Below, one piece after another: positions 7,523-15,078 of a stretch of DNA of 64,000 bases (its first letter is position 1; every line of letters begins with the position of its first letter). Below the pieces are notes generated by a model. That model was not told where the DNA came from. It was given only the letters and a program-made list of their open reading frames with translations, and ran no database searches. Position numbers and translations under genes: made by a program. The stretch comes from Melghirimyces profundicolus (lineage in GTDB: Bacteria; Bacillota; Bacilli; Thermoactinomycetales; DSM-45169). The DNA lies in NCBI RefSeq assembly GCF_003054245.1, contig NZ_QBKR01000003.1:124001-188000 (forward strand). The letters run 5' to 3'.

Positions 7523-8782
7523 TTATTGGGCGAGGGGGAACCCGAAGCCGGAGGCGATGTCATCTCCGCTGCCGGCATCGAGACCGCCCTGGATATCGTT
7601 GGTCTTGGCGCGGTTCTGCAGTTCGTCGCGAAGTTGATGGTTGTTCCAAGACGGGTTGGCTGCCCAGATCTTCGCGGCCAGACCGGAGATGTGCGGAGTG
7701 GCCATGGAGGTTCCGCTGATGGTGTTGTAGCCGCCGTCTTTCCAGGTGGACTCGATTGTCCGGCCCGGAGCGGAGACTTCCACGTCACGCTCTTGAATCA
7801 CATCGTCCCCCACCGTGTCCGGGTTGCCCCGGGAGGAGAAATCGGCCACCCGATAGGTTCCGTTTTCCTGAACGTCCTCCAAAGCCGCCACCGCCACGGC
7901 GTTGGCCAGGGCGCCGGGGTAACCGATCGTATCCGGGTCAGGACCGTCGTTACCGGCAGCCGCCACGACAAGAGCGCCATTGTTGTACGCGTAGGTGACA
8001 GCGTCGGCGATCAGGCTGTCTTTGCTGGAGGAGCCGAGAGACATGGAGATGACCACGTTCACCCCGAGGCGGTTCCCTTCATCTGCCGCATGCCGGATGG
8101 CGTTGGCTATGTCATCGGACCAGCCGAAACCACTGTTCCCGAGGACTTTGTACGCCCACAGTTTGGCATCAGGGGCCACTCCGTAGATCCCCAGGCCGTC
8201 GGATCCGCCGTCAGCCAGCACGGTACCGGCGACATGGGTGCCGTGACCGTTTTTGTCGGTGCAAGCCCCGTTTTTCATTCCCCTTCCGGAGGTAAAATCC
8301 TTGCATTGCTCGGCGTTACCAGCCAGATCCGCGTGGTCGATGTAAGTACCGGTGTCCAGGACGGCGACCCGGGTGCCGGATCCGCCGGAAGTGGATGGTA
8401 TCGAGGAAATGTTGTAGATGGCTTCAATCCCCCAAGGGGTCTGGTCCGACGGGGTTGCGGAACGGGTTGCCTCCGCTTTTACGGTTCCAACGGTTTTTGC
8501 TTTTTGCACCTTCCGGATTTCCAAGTCCTTGCGGTTCTTAAGCCCTTCGTACTGCTTTTGGTTGACATCGGTGGTAAACCCCTTTTTTCCGAAATCCCAC
8601 CGCTCACCGTACTTTTGTTTCAGCTCCCGCTTGTCCTCTTTGTCAGCTTGGATCAGAACCCGGAATTTCTCCGGTGAAGAAGAGTCGGCTGCCGAGGCCC
8701 CGGCACCAGGGCTGAAAGCCGTGAACACCAGAGAGCAAGACAGCAATACGCTCCCCAACAATTTAAAATTTTTTGCCTTCAA
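7523..8782 (-). CDS. Secreted S8 serine protease, subtilisin-like
   Basis: About 419 residues. I place the start at the TTG at 8782, since a GAGGGAG ribosome site sits 8 nt upstream and a signal peptide follows directly (FKLLGSVLLSCSLVFTAFSPGAGASA); longer readings put hydrophilic residues before it. An inhibitor-type propeptide is followed by the S8 domain with the Asp motif AVLDTGTYIDHADL, the His motif NGHGTHVAGTV and the Ser motif SGTSMATPHISGLA. Two cysteines in the region EQCKDFTSGRGMKNGACTD may form a disulfide. A degraded relative of its C-terminus lies at 35.1 kb. It is probably an extracellular scavenging protease, possibly cotranscribed with the thermitase gene. Confidence 0.93.
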   Translation of the reverse strand: MKAKNFKLLGSVLLSCSLVFTAFSPGAGASAADSSSPEKFRVLIQADKEDKRELKQKYGERWDFGKKGFTTDVNQKQYEGLKNRKDLEIRKVQKAKTVGTVKAEATRSATPSDQTPWGIEAIYNISSIPSTSGGSGTRVAVLDTGTYIDHADLAGNAEQCKDFTSGRGMKNGACTDKNGHGTHVAGTVLADGGSDGLGIYGVAPDAKLWAYKVLGNSGFGWSDDIANAIRHAADEGNRLGVNVVISMSLGSSSKDSLIADAVTYAYNNGALVVAAAGNDGPDPDTIGYPGALANAVAVAALEDVQENGTYRVADFSSRGNPDTVGDDVIQERDVEVSAPGRTIESTWKDGGYNTISGTSMATPHISGLAAKIWAANPSWNNHQLRDELQNRAKTNDIQGGLDAGSGDDIASGFGFPLAQ

Positions 8783-9141
8783 ACAGTTCACTCCCTCGTA
8801 TAAATGGCTTGGAAGATCCTCCATAAGCACTATAACACAAACATCTGAAAATTTGTATAGATTTAATAGTTTAGTAATAATGTTAATTGGGACATCTTGT
8901 TTTCGCGCATAAAAGCGCGAAATATATTAGAATTACAATATGGTTAATAAAGGTAATTACCGTTCAAGTACAACCAACAGACGAGGAAACCAAACTTTTC
9001 CTTTGGGGGTTGACTTCTCGTTCCTGTCGTGGAGATTGATAGATTGATAATGGATCGGATGTATTTTCCATAATCCAGCCGAGACCAGTAATACCCTGAT
9101 TATGTAAGATGAAACTGCCTGCGGAGGAAGCGAAATAAGGA
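8783..9141. other. AT-rich divergent intergenic region with a perfect inverted repeat
   Basis: No gene seen. TTTCGCGC (8901-8908) and GCGCGAAA (8915-8922) form a perfect 8-bp inverted repeat around ATAAAA with no T-tract after it, which looks more like an operator or RNA hairpin than a terminator. It lies about 120 bp upstream of the divergent S8 gene. Confidence 0.5.
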
Positions 9142-9170
9142 TTGAGAAATGGGCAGAAAATTTATATAAT
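9142..9170 (+). promoter_or_regulatory. SigA-type promoter of the tetR gene
   Basis: A -35 box TTGAGA (9142-9147) and a perfect -10 box TATAAT (9165-9170) are separated by exactly 17 bp. The TetR operator lies just downstream, over the expected start point. Confidence 0.75.
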
Positions 9171-9178
9171 ATCAAACA

Positions 9179-9194
9179 GACAGACTGGTCGGTC
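9179..9194. promoter_or_regulatory. TetR-type operator 1
   Basis: GACAGACTGGTCGGTC is an imperfect palindrome at the expected transcription start of the tetR gene. It matches the palindrome before the acyl-CoA dehydrogenase gene (9846-9859) at 12 of 14 core positions, implying autoregulation. Confidence 0.65.
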
Positions 9195-9232
9195 TTCCGT
9201 TGGTTCATGGATCGCTGAAGAGGTGAAAAGAA

Positions 9233-9811
9233 ATGGAACAATCCCCCACCAAAGACCGGATCATCCGGACCGCTCTCCGCCTGTTCGAAAGCTGCGGCTA
9301 CTCCCGCGTGTCCGTGGATCAGATCGTGAAGGAGAGCGGAACTTCCAAAGGGGGGTTTTATCACAACTTTACATCGAAAGATGAACTTCTCTACATGATC
9401 CACGACTTTTGTGTCACTCATGCCCTGGAAAAGGCGGAAGAAGCCATCGAAAGGCATGACAATGCCAAGGAACAGCTGCGTGGCATCATCCGCTCTTTCG
9501 TCCTGCTGTTCGACACTTACCAATCCCATCTGGCCATTTTCAATGAAGAGAGCTTGCATCTGTCCCGGGAATACCTGAAGAAGATCGAAGGGAAGCGGGA
9601 TCGTTACAAAAGGTTACTCCATCAGGTGATTGAGGAAGGGGTGAAAAACGGCGAATTCCGTTCGAACTCCAATGTAACGATCGTCACCATGGCGGTCTTG
9701 GGAATGATCAACTGGATCTATAAATGGTACAGACCGGACGGCGACTTTTCCCTGGAGGAAATCGCCGATATCTACACGGACTTTGTGATGAACGGCCTGT
9801 TACCTGAGTAA
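9233..9811 (+). CDS. TetR/AcrR family transcriptional regulator of acyl-CoA metabolism
   Basis: A 192-residue TetR repressor. The N-terminal helix-turn-helix is visible at residues ~8-55 (KDRIIRTALRLFESCGYSRVSVDQIVKESGTSKGGFYHNF), followed by an all-helical ligand domain with WIYKWYRPDGDFSLEEIADIYTDFVMNGL near the end, like FadR/KstR-type regulators that sense acyl-CoA. The ATG follows GAAGAGGTGAAAAG. A consensus promoter and an operator precede it, and a second copy of the operator precedes the adjacent acyl-CoA dehydrogenase gene, so that gene is its likely target. The effector is probably an acyl-CoA, by inference from context. Confidence 0.9.
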   Translation: MEQSPTKDRIIRTALRLFESCGYSRVSVDQIVKESGTSKGGFYHNFTSKDELLYMIHDFCVTHALEKAEEAIERHDNAKEQLRGIIRSFVLLFDTYQSHLAIFNEESLHLSREYLKKIEGKRDRYKRLLHQVIEEGVKNGEFRSNSNVTIVTMAVLGMINWIYKWYRPDGDFSLEEIADIYTDFVMNGLLPE

Positions 9812-9844
9812 TTTTTGATGAACCCGCAATGTTTTGCCCGATCA

Positions 9845-9860
9845 GACCGACCGGTCGGTA
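9845..9860. promoter_or_regulatory. TetR-type operator 2
   Basis: ACCGACCGGTCGGT (9846-9859) is a perfect 14-bp palindrome, extended on each side by one near-matching base. It lies 52 bp before the acyl-CoA dehydrogenase start and 34 bp after the tetR stop. Confidence 0.7.
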
Positions 9861-9911
9861 CCGCGTGGGTCCATCTCGGTTGTGGAAAATACATCAGGGG
9901 AGGAAGGGCAG

Positions 9912-11054
9912 ATGAATTTTGAGTTGACAAAAGAACAGCAAATGGTCCGGAACATGGTGCGGGATTTTGCCGAAAACGAGGTGAAGCCGAAGGCGGACCA
10001 TGTGGACCGCACCGGGGAGTTCCCCGTCGAGACCTTCCGGAAAATGGGGGAACTCGGTCTGTTGGGGATTCCTTTTTCTGAAAAGTACGGCGGATCCGGC
10101 GGGGACACCGTGTCCTATGCCCTGGCAGTGGAAGAAATCGGCCGGGCCTGCGGAAGCACGGGGTTGAGCTATGCCGCCGCCGTCTCCCTGGGGGCGAGTC
10201 CCCTCTACTATTTCGGAACGGAAGAACAAAAGCGGAAGTACCTCGTGCCCCTCGCTTCCGGCAAGGAACTGGGCGCCTTCGGGCTGACCGAACCCAATGC
10301 CGGTTCCGACGCGGGAGGCACACGGACCACCGCCGTGCTGGAGAACGGGGAATACATCCTCAACGGGGAGAAGTGTTTCATCACCAACGCCGGATATGCG
10401 AAGGTCATTATCGTGACCGCTGTGACCGGGAAAGACGCGAGAGGAAAAAACATGATCTCCGCCATCATCGTCCCCTCTGACGCCCCGGGAGTGACCATCA
10501 ACAGCCATTATGAAAAAATGGGACTCCGTGGCTCCAACACGAGCGAAATTATTTTGCAAGACGTCCGGGTTCCGCAGGAAAACCTGCTCGGCGATCCGAA
10601 TAAAGGGTTCAGTCAGTTTTTGCATACCCTGGACGGCGGCAGGATCTCGATCGGGGCGCTGGCGCTGGGAATCGCTCAGGCGGCTTATGACAAAGCCCTT
10701 CAGTACGCCAAGGAGCGAAAACAGTTCGGACAGTCCATCTCCAAACTCCAGGCAATCCAGTTCAAGTTGGCGGATATGGCGATGAACCTGGAACTGGCAC
10801 GTAACATGGTGCTGAAGGCCGCCTGGCTGAAAGACCAGGGAAAACCGTTCACGAAGGAATCCGCCTTTGCCAAACTGTTCGCCTCCGAAATGGCCACCAA
10901 AATATGCAACGAAGCGATCCAGATTCACGGCGGATACGGGTACATGCGGGAGTACGAAGTGGAGCGCTACCTGAGGGACGTGAAACTGATGGAGATCGGG
11001 GAGGGCACATCGGAAATCCAGCGGCTCGTCATCGCCCGGCAGCTGGGGTGTTGA
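9912..11054 (+). CDS. Acyl-CoA dehydrogenase
   Basis: 380 residues, the standard length. The ATG at 9912 is chosen because GGGGAGGAAGGG precedes it and the protein then begins MNFELTKEQQMVRNMVRDFAENEV as in the family. Seen are the FAD/substrate signature GAFGLTEPNAGSDAGGTRTTA, GLRGSNTSEIILQDVRVP, and the C-terminal IHGGYGYMREYEVERYLRDVKLMEIGEGTSEIQR that carries the catalytic-base Glu of short- or medium-chain enzymes. It oxidises acyl-CoA to trans-2-enoyl-CoA in beta-oxidation, using FAD and electron-transfer flavoprotein. It is likely repressed by the adjacent TetR protein through the palindrome at 9846-9859. Confidence 0.95.
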   Translation: MNFELTKEQQMVRNMVRDFAENEVKPKADHVDRTGEFPVETFRKMGELGLLGIPFSEKYGGSGGDTVSYALAVEEIGRACGSTGLSYAAAVSLGASPLYYFGTEEQKRKYLVPLASGKELGAFGLTEPNAGSDAGGTRTTAVLENGEYILNGEKCFITNAGYAKVIIVTAVTGKDARGKNMISAIIVPSDAPGVTINSHYEKMGLRGSNTSEIILQDVRVPQENLLGDPNKGFSQFLHTLDGGRISIGALALGIAQAAYDKALQYAKERKQFGQSISKLQAIQFKLADMAMNLELARNMVLKAAWLKDQGKPFTKESAFAKLFASEMATKICNEAIQIHGGYGYMREYEVERYLRDVKLMEIGEGTSEIQRLVIARQLGC

Positions 11055-11573
11055 AAACGCGGCGAGGTTCAGGGAACCTGAACTCTATGAACGGTTTTCA
11101 GCCGTGGGAATGCTTTTTTCATCATGACGCTTGCTTTCGGCGAACCCCCCTTTTTCATCCTTACGACGCTCCTCTCAGGGGAGGGGATCGATGCTGGTAA
11201 TGGAAGAGGGGATCCGGTCAGGAAAAGGAGTAGGACCCAGCATGTCCCCCGGTTCCCGGATGCCTTGGCCCCTTCCGTTTGAAAGAGTGAACGACGCTTG
11301 TTCGGTGAATCTCCGGGTGATCCCTGTGGACCATGGTCCACCGAGCCGGAAACAACGGCATTTATACGTTTCATCCCGGGTGATCCATCCAATGTGGGAA
11401 AAAGCCTCGAATGAACACCGAGGCTTTTTGTATAGCAATGGATTCGACATTTCGTCTTTCATTTTTCTTTAAGGCCCGAATGCAGAATATTAACGATCAT
11501 GGACCTTTTTTGTTTATTGTGTTATTTTAGAAATCAGAAAACTGCATGGGGTGGTGAGGAGTTGCCAAAGGTA
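11055..11573. other. 519-bp intergenic region containing one terminator
   Basis: No convincing gene. ORFs here have poor start regions and run through the hairpin at 11401-11429. An uncharacterised short transcript ending at that terminator is possible, because the terminator is about 350 bp past the acyl-CoA dehydrogenase stop. Confidence 0.5.
11401..11429 (+). terminator. Rho-independent terminator
   Basis: AAAGCCTCG (11401-11409) pairs with CGAGGCTTT (11419-11427), followed by TTG; the run of T starts inside the stem. It could end the acyl-CoA dehydrogenase transcript or an unknown short RNA. Confidence 0.75.
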
Positions 11574-12413
11574 TTGTTCCGTGTGCTGCTGATGGTTCTG
11601 ATTCCCGGCTTGGTTTCATTTTCGTTTGTTTCCACTCAGACGGTGAACGCCGACAGTTCCGGGGATTTCCTGGAGGGTCCGGCGCCGCCGGGAGCCAATG
11701 ATCCTGACTGCCGCCCGGATGAAGAGCATCCGGAGCCTGTTGTGCTGGTACCGGGAACTTTTGAAACCATGGCGCAAAACTGGGCGGTGCTGGCTCCCTT
11801 TTTGTCGAAAAAGGGGTACTGTGTGTATGCCCTCAATTACGGTTTCAGCAAAGCCGGTCCCTCCACCGGCCCGATCGAAGAATCGGCATCCGAACTGAAA
11901 GCCTTTGTGGAACAGGTCCTCGCCCACACAGGAGCCGAAAAGGTATCCATCGTCGGACACAGTCAGGGCGGGATGATGCCCCGTTACTACCTGAAGTTTC
12001 TCGGCGGGGCGGGCAACGTGGAGGACCTCATCGGATTGGCCCCCTCCAACCATGGGACCGAAGGCCTGGCCGGGCTGAAAGCGACATGGCCGGCCGTCGA
12101 CCTCTTCTCCTGTGCAGCCTGCCGGCAGCAACAGGCGGGGTCGGAGTTTCTGCGGAAACTGAACGAAGGGGAGGAGGCACCGGGATCGGTCTCCTACACG
12201 GTGGTGGCGACACGCACCGATGAGGTGGTTGTTCCCTGCACCTCCGGTTTTCTGAAGGGGCCGCCTTCCCGAGTGGCCAACATAACCCTGCAAGACGTGT
12301 ATCCTTACGATCAGGTGGAGCACCTGGGAATCCCCTACGATCCCCACGCCTTTCAGTTTGTTTTGGACGCCCTGGCCCATCCCGGGCCGGCCGATCCCGA
12401 CCGGGTGAGGTAA
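11574..12413 (+). CDS. Secreted class 2 (EstA/LipA-type) lipase
   Basis: About 279 residues from the TTG at 11574; in-frame sequence continues upstream but is hydrophilic, and the GAGGAG ribosome site at ~11556-11561 argues against the longest form. TTG at 11562 is an alternative. A Sec signal (FRVLLMVLIPGLVSFSFV..NADS) leads into an alpha/beta hydrolase with PVVLVPGTFETMAQNWAVLAPFL (oxyanion region), the nucleophile elbow GHSQGG, and LGIPYDPHAFQFVLDAL, which may carry the catalytic His. Similar enzymes are extracellular triacylglycerol lipases of actinomycetes and thermoactinomycetes. Cysteine pairs (PDCRPDE, SCAACRQ, VPCTSG) suggest disulfides. Confidence 0.85.
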   Translation: MFRVLLMVLIPGLVSFSFVSTQTVNADSSGDFLEGPAPPGANDPDCRPDEEHPEPVVLVPGTFETMAQNWAVLAPFLSKKGYCVYALNYGFSKAGPSTGPIEESASELKAFVEQVLAHTGAEKVSIVGHSQGGMMPRYYLKFLGGAGNVEDLIGLAPSNHGTEGLAGLKATWPAVDLFSCAACRQQQAGSEFLRKLNEGEEAPGSVSYTVVATRTDEVVVPCTSGFLKGPPSRVANITLQDVYPYDQVEHLGIPYDPHAFQFVLDALAHPGPADPDRVR

Positions 12414-12468
12414 GTCTCCCGACCCCACCCGGAAAGCCTTCTTTAACGAAGGAGATCGGGAAGAACCA

Positions 12469-13560
12469 ATGGCGAGAAAGGAGAGCGCTTTCATGCCGAT
12501 GATGCCGGCACCTTCTCCTGATGGAGGGGTGGAAACAAAGTATCCCTACGGGGAAGAGCACATCGGAACGACCGAGTTGAATCCGAGTTACCGGGTCGAC
12601 CTCCGAAACCCCGGGCCGGAGGAACTGGACCGGTTGTTCGAGTCGGACCAGGTGAAGGACTGGTCCCAGCTGAGCTGGAAGGATGCCGGTCGGCCCTATC
12701 GGGTGGAAAATATGGCCGAAGGAAAGAAGAAGTGGGAAGCGGAAGCGAATGAGGACATGTCCGTCAAGACGTCCTGGGAGCACTTTAACCGTTCCTTCCA
12801 CGAATGGTTCGTCAAAGATGTCCCCCGGGAGCTGAACGAGACCAAGAGCAACTTGAAACAGCATCTGTCCCGGTTCCGGTGGTCGGAGGTCAAAGCCGCC
12901 CTGGGCGATTACATGCGCCTTTCCCTGTGGAATTACGTCCAACGGGTGGAAGACGGAATCTGGGACCCGCGGGGCAAGCGGGCGTTGTTCCGTGGGCTGG
13001 ATGTGGAGAAGCCGCGCATTCTTTTTCTGGGGGCCGCGGAAGGGTACGAGGCCATGCAGCTCTCCGCCATGTATCCCGGCGGCGAGGCCGTCCTGGTCGA
13101 TTATGACGCCTTCTGCAAGACGGATCGTTACGGCCGCTTCCCGGACTCCTACCCTTTCCTGGGGACCAACCCGGCCACCGGAGGGCCGGAGGTTTGGTAC
13201 AAAGAGCAGATGAAGATCGAATACATCGTGGATGATATCCGAAACCTCGCCTTCGGCCGTGAATTCGACATCGTCCTCAGTGTTGGACTGCTGGAACATT
13301 TCCCCGACGAGTACAAGCCGGAAGTCCTGGACTGGCACCGGAAGTTTCTGAAACCGGGAGGTGTTGCCATCCTCACCACCCCCCGGGATCAAGTGAAATC
13401 CCGTCTCTATTACAAAATCATGGCCGACGTGATGAACTATACCTACCGGGAACTGATGAACATCCGGCAGATGGGGCTGTACCTCCACGAAAACGGTTTC
13501 GGCATCCTGCGGCACGGGATCATCAAGGTTCACAACGGGATCGTCGCCAAGCCGCGGTGA
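12469..13560 (+). CDS. Class I SAM-dependent methyltransferase, unknown substrate
   Basis: A 363-residue protein. Residues ~1-175 are hydrophilic and have no recognised domain (many Trp and charged residues). A Rossmann methyltransferase fold follows, with motif I RILFLGAAEGYEAMQLSA, a possible acidic ribose ligand in AVLVDYDAF, the motif EFDIVLSVGLLEHFPD and LKPGGVAILTTPRD, typical of Methyltransf_11 and Methyltransf_23. There is no signal peptide. The ATG follows AACGAAGGAGATCGGG. The substrate cannot be inferred; the lipase gene upstream is not obviously related. Confidence 0.8.
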   Translation: MARKESAFMPMMPAPSPDGGVETKYPYGEEHIGTTELNPSYRVDLRNPGPEELDRLFESDQVKDWSQLSWKDAGRPYRVENMAEGKKKWEAEANEDMSVKTSWEHFNRSFHEWFVKDVPRELNETKSNLKQHLSRFRWSEVKAALGDYMRLSLWNYVQRVEDGIWDPRGKRALFRGLDVEKPRILFLGAAEGYEAMQLSAMYPGGEAVLVDYDAFCKTDRYGRFPDSYPFLGTNPATGGPEVWYKEQMKIEYIVDDIRNLAFGREFDIVLSVGLLEHFPDEYKPEVLDWHRKFLKPGGVAILTTPRDQVKSRLYYKIMADVMNYTYRELMNIRQMGLYLHENGFGILRHGIIKVHNGIVAKPR

Positions 13561-13643
13561 AGAGGTATTCGAAAGGCGGGGATCCTTTTTCAGTTTCCAA
13601 TCGATGCAGAAAGCCATCCTTCCGGTGTGTTGAAATCATCGGT

Positions 13644-13672
13644 TTGACATCCGCCAATGAGTTTTCTATGAT
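13644..13672 (+). promoter_or_regulatory. SigA promoter of the TPP-riboswitch transcript
   Basis: A perfect -35 TTGACA (13644-13649), a 17-bp spacer and -10 TATGAT (13667-13672). Transcription would start about 20 bp before the riboswitch. Confidence 0.8.
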
Positions 13673-13700
13673 GGCGATAACCCATTGAATTTTTCAACCA

Positions 13701-13790
13701 AGGAGTACAGGGGTGCCTGCGGGCTGAGAGGGACAAGGTCCCAACCCTTTGAACCTGATCCGGGTCATACCGGCGAAGGGAGTACCGGCT
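13701..13790 (+). promoter_or_regulatory. TPP riboswitch (THI element)
   Basis: Conserved THI-box blocks occur in order: GGGGTGCC (13710-13717), GCTGAGAGGGA (13723-13733), CCCTTTGAACCTGATC (13745-13760) and GGGTCATACCGGCGAAGGGA (13762-13781), closed by GTAC repeats that can pair as P1. A strong terminator follows at 13808-13836, the usual transcription-attenuation layout, so thiamine pyrophosphate should switch off the downstream SDR gene. Confidence 0.95.
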
Positions 13791-13807
13791 GTTTTTTTGC
13801 ATTGATC

Positions 13808-13836
13808 AAGGCCGCTCCCCCCGGAGCGGCCTTTTT
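13808..13836 (+). terminator. Terminator of the TPP riboswitch expression platform
   Basis: AAGGCCGCTCC (13808-13818) pairs with GGAGCGGCC (13823-13831), then TTTTT. It lies between the THI element and the gene start, as expected of a ligand-controlled terminator. Confidence 0.85.
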
Positions 13837-13878
13837 CCGTCGGGTTCCACTGTACTCGGGAAGGAGAGGGGATTTTTT

Positions 13879-14646
13879 ATGAAACTGAAAGGAAAGACCG
13901 TGCTGGTGACCGGCGGGAGCCGGGGATTGGGGGCCTCCATCTGCCGGGCTTTTGCGGCCGAAGGCGCCTCCGTTGCCGTTAACTACCGGGAAAGCAAGGA
14001 CAAGGCCGAAGCGGTGGTAAATGAGATCACTTCTTCCGGAGGCAGGGCGATCGCCATTCAGGCGGACGTTCGCGACGAAGAAGCGGTACGACGGATGGTG
14101 AAGGAGATTGAAGGAGAGTGGGGACCCGTTGAGATCCTGGTCAACAACGCCCTGTACCGGTATGAGTTTGATCCCGATCATCGCTCCCCATCCGATACCC
14201 TGACTTGGGAGGAAATGCAAAATCAGCTGGACGGGACGCTGAAGGGCACCTTCCATTGTGTGCAGGCCGTGCTAAAAAAGATGAAGGAGCAGCAGTTCGG
14301 CCGGATCATCAACATCGGGACCAATCTGGTCAATCACCCGGTGGTTCCTTACCACGATTACACCGCGGCCAAAGCGGCCCTGATGGGTTTCACCCGCACC
14401 TTGGCCGCGGAACTGGGTCCCTTTAACATCACGGTGAACACAGTGGCGGGGGGCTTGCTCGACCGAACCCGGGCCAGCCGGAAAACCTCCGACGAAGTCT
14501 TTGAACTCGTCCGTTCCATCACTCCCCTCCGGCGGGTTACCCGACCGGACGATGTGGCCGGCGCCGTCTTGTTCTTCGCCTCGGACTGGGCGCGACAGAT
14601 CACCGGGCAGTATCTGATCGTGGATGGGGGTCTGGTGATGAACTGA
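13879..14646 (+). CDS. Short-chain dehydrogenase/reductase under TPP riboswitch control
   Basis: A 255-residue FabG-like SDR: cofactor loop TGGSRGLGASICRAFA near residues 11-26, LVNNALYRYEF, the catalytic Tyr-x-x-x-Lys in YHDYTAAKAALMGFTRTLA, and C-terminal GQYLIVDGGLVMN. The usual catalytic Ser of the NIGTNLV strand region is not obvious. Such enzymes reduce or oxidise hydroxyl/keto groups with NAD(P)H. By homology alone it would be called 3-oxoacyl-ACP reductase. The riboswitch instead suggests a role in thiamine synthesis, salvage or precursor metabolism, which is an inference. The ATG follows AAGGAGAGGGG. Confidence 0.9.
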   Translation: MKLKGKTVLVTGGSRGLGASICRAFAAEGASVAVNYRESKDKAEAVVNEITSSGGRAIAIQADVRDEEAVRRMVKEIEGEWGPVEILVNNALYRYEFDPDHRSPSDTLTWEEMQNQLDGTLKGTFHCVQAVLKKMKEQQFGRIINIGTNLVNHPVVPYHDYTAAKAALMGFTRTLAAELGPFNITVNTVAGGLLDRTRASRKTSDEVFELVRSITPLRRVTRPDDVAGAVLFFASDWARQITGQYLIVDGGLVMN

Positions 14647-14760
14647 ATGGATGGGTAGGCGGCCGATTGGTGGTTACCACCCCTGAAATGGCACGGGGAA
14701 ATGCCTTGTGTTGATCGATCATCGGATCAGCCTCTTCCCCCTTTTAAATATACAGGAGAC

Positions 14761-14803
14761 ACCCATCACCCCGTCTTGGCAGAAGGCGGGGTGATGGGTT
14801 CTT
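14761..14803 (+). terminator. Terminator after the SDR gene
   Basis: ACCCATCACCCCG (14761-14773) pairs perfectly with CGGGGTGATGGGT (14787-14799), followed by the weak tract TCTT. It lies 114 bp past the SDR stop. Confidence 0.65.
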
Positions 14804-14847
14804 ATAAGAGTGTGGAAGGTCTTTCAACGAAAGAAGCGAAGATATTC

Positions 14848-14875
14848 CTAACATTCTTTTAATGGCTGGTTAATG
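14848..14875 (+). promoter_or_regulatory. Pho-box-like PhoP site upstream of phoX
   Basis: Three hexamers, CTAACA, TTAATG and TTAATG, are spaced 5 bp apart (11-bp period), each matching 5 of 6 positions of the Bacillus PhoP repeat TT(A/T/C)A(C/T)A. A second partial pair (TTGACA at 15020 and TTACAA at 15031) lies nearer the gene. This supports phosphate-starvation control of phoX. Confidence 0.5.
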
Positions 14876-15078
14876 TGGCTGCACTACCATAACAGTGTTC
14901 GATCTTTTCAGGTTTGGAGGGAATGGGATGCTTCGGTGGTTCAGGGCATGTTTCTGTTTTCACGGGAAGATCATCTTCCGATCTTGTTGTCAGGGGGATA
15001 ACAGTCACCTTTTCGAATTTTGACAGAAAGTTACAAAATTAATCGAAAGCCAATCTAACAGAGATGAGGGGGATTTTG

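Noticed and set aside
7526-8677. 383-codon plus-strand ORF opposite the S8 protease gene
   Set aside because: Valine/glycine-rich shadow of a real protease gene with catalytic motifs on the other strand.
11131-11472. 113-codon plus-strand ORF in the gap after the acyl-CoA dehydrogenase gene
   Set aside because: It runs through a strong terminator hairpin and has no ribosome site.
12028-13617. 529-codon minus-strand ORF
   Set aside because: Antisense to the lipase and methyltransferase genes; Pro/Arg/His-rich composition typical of shadows.
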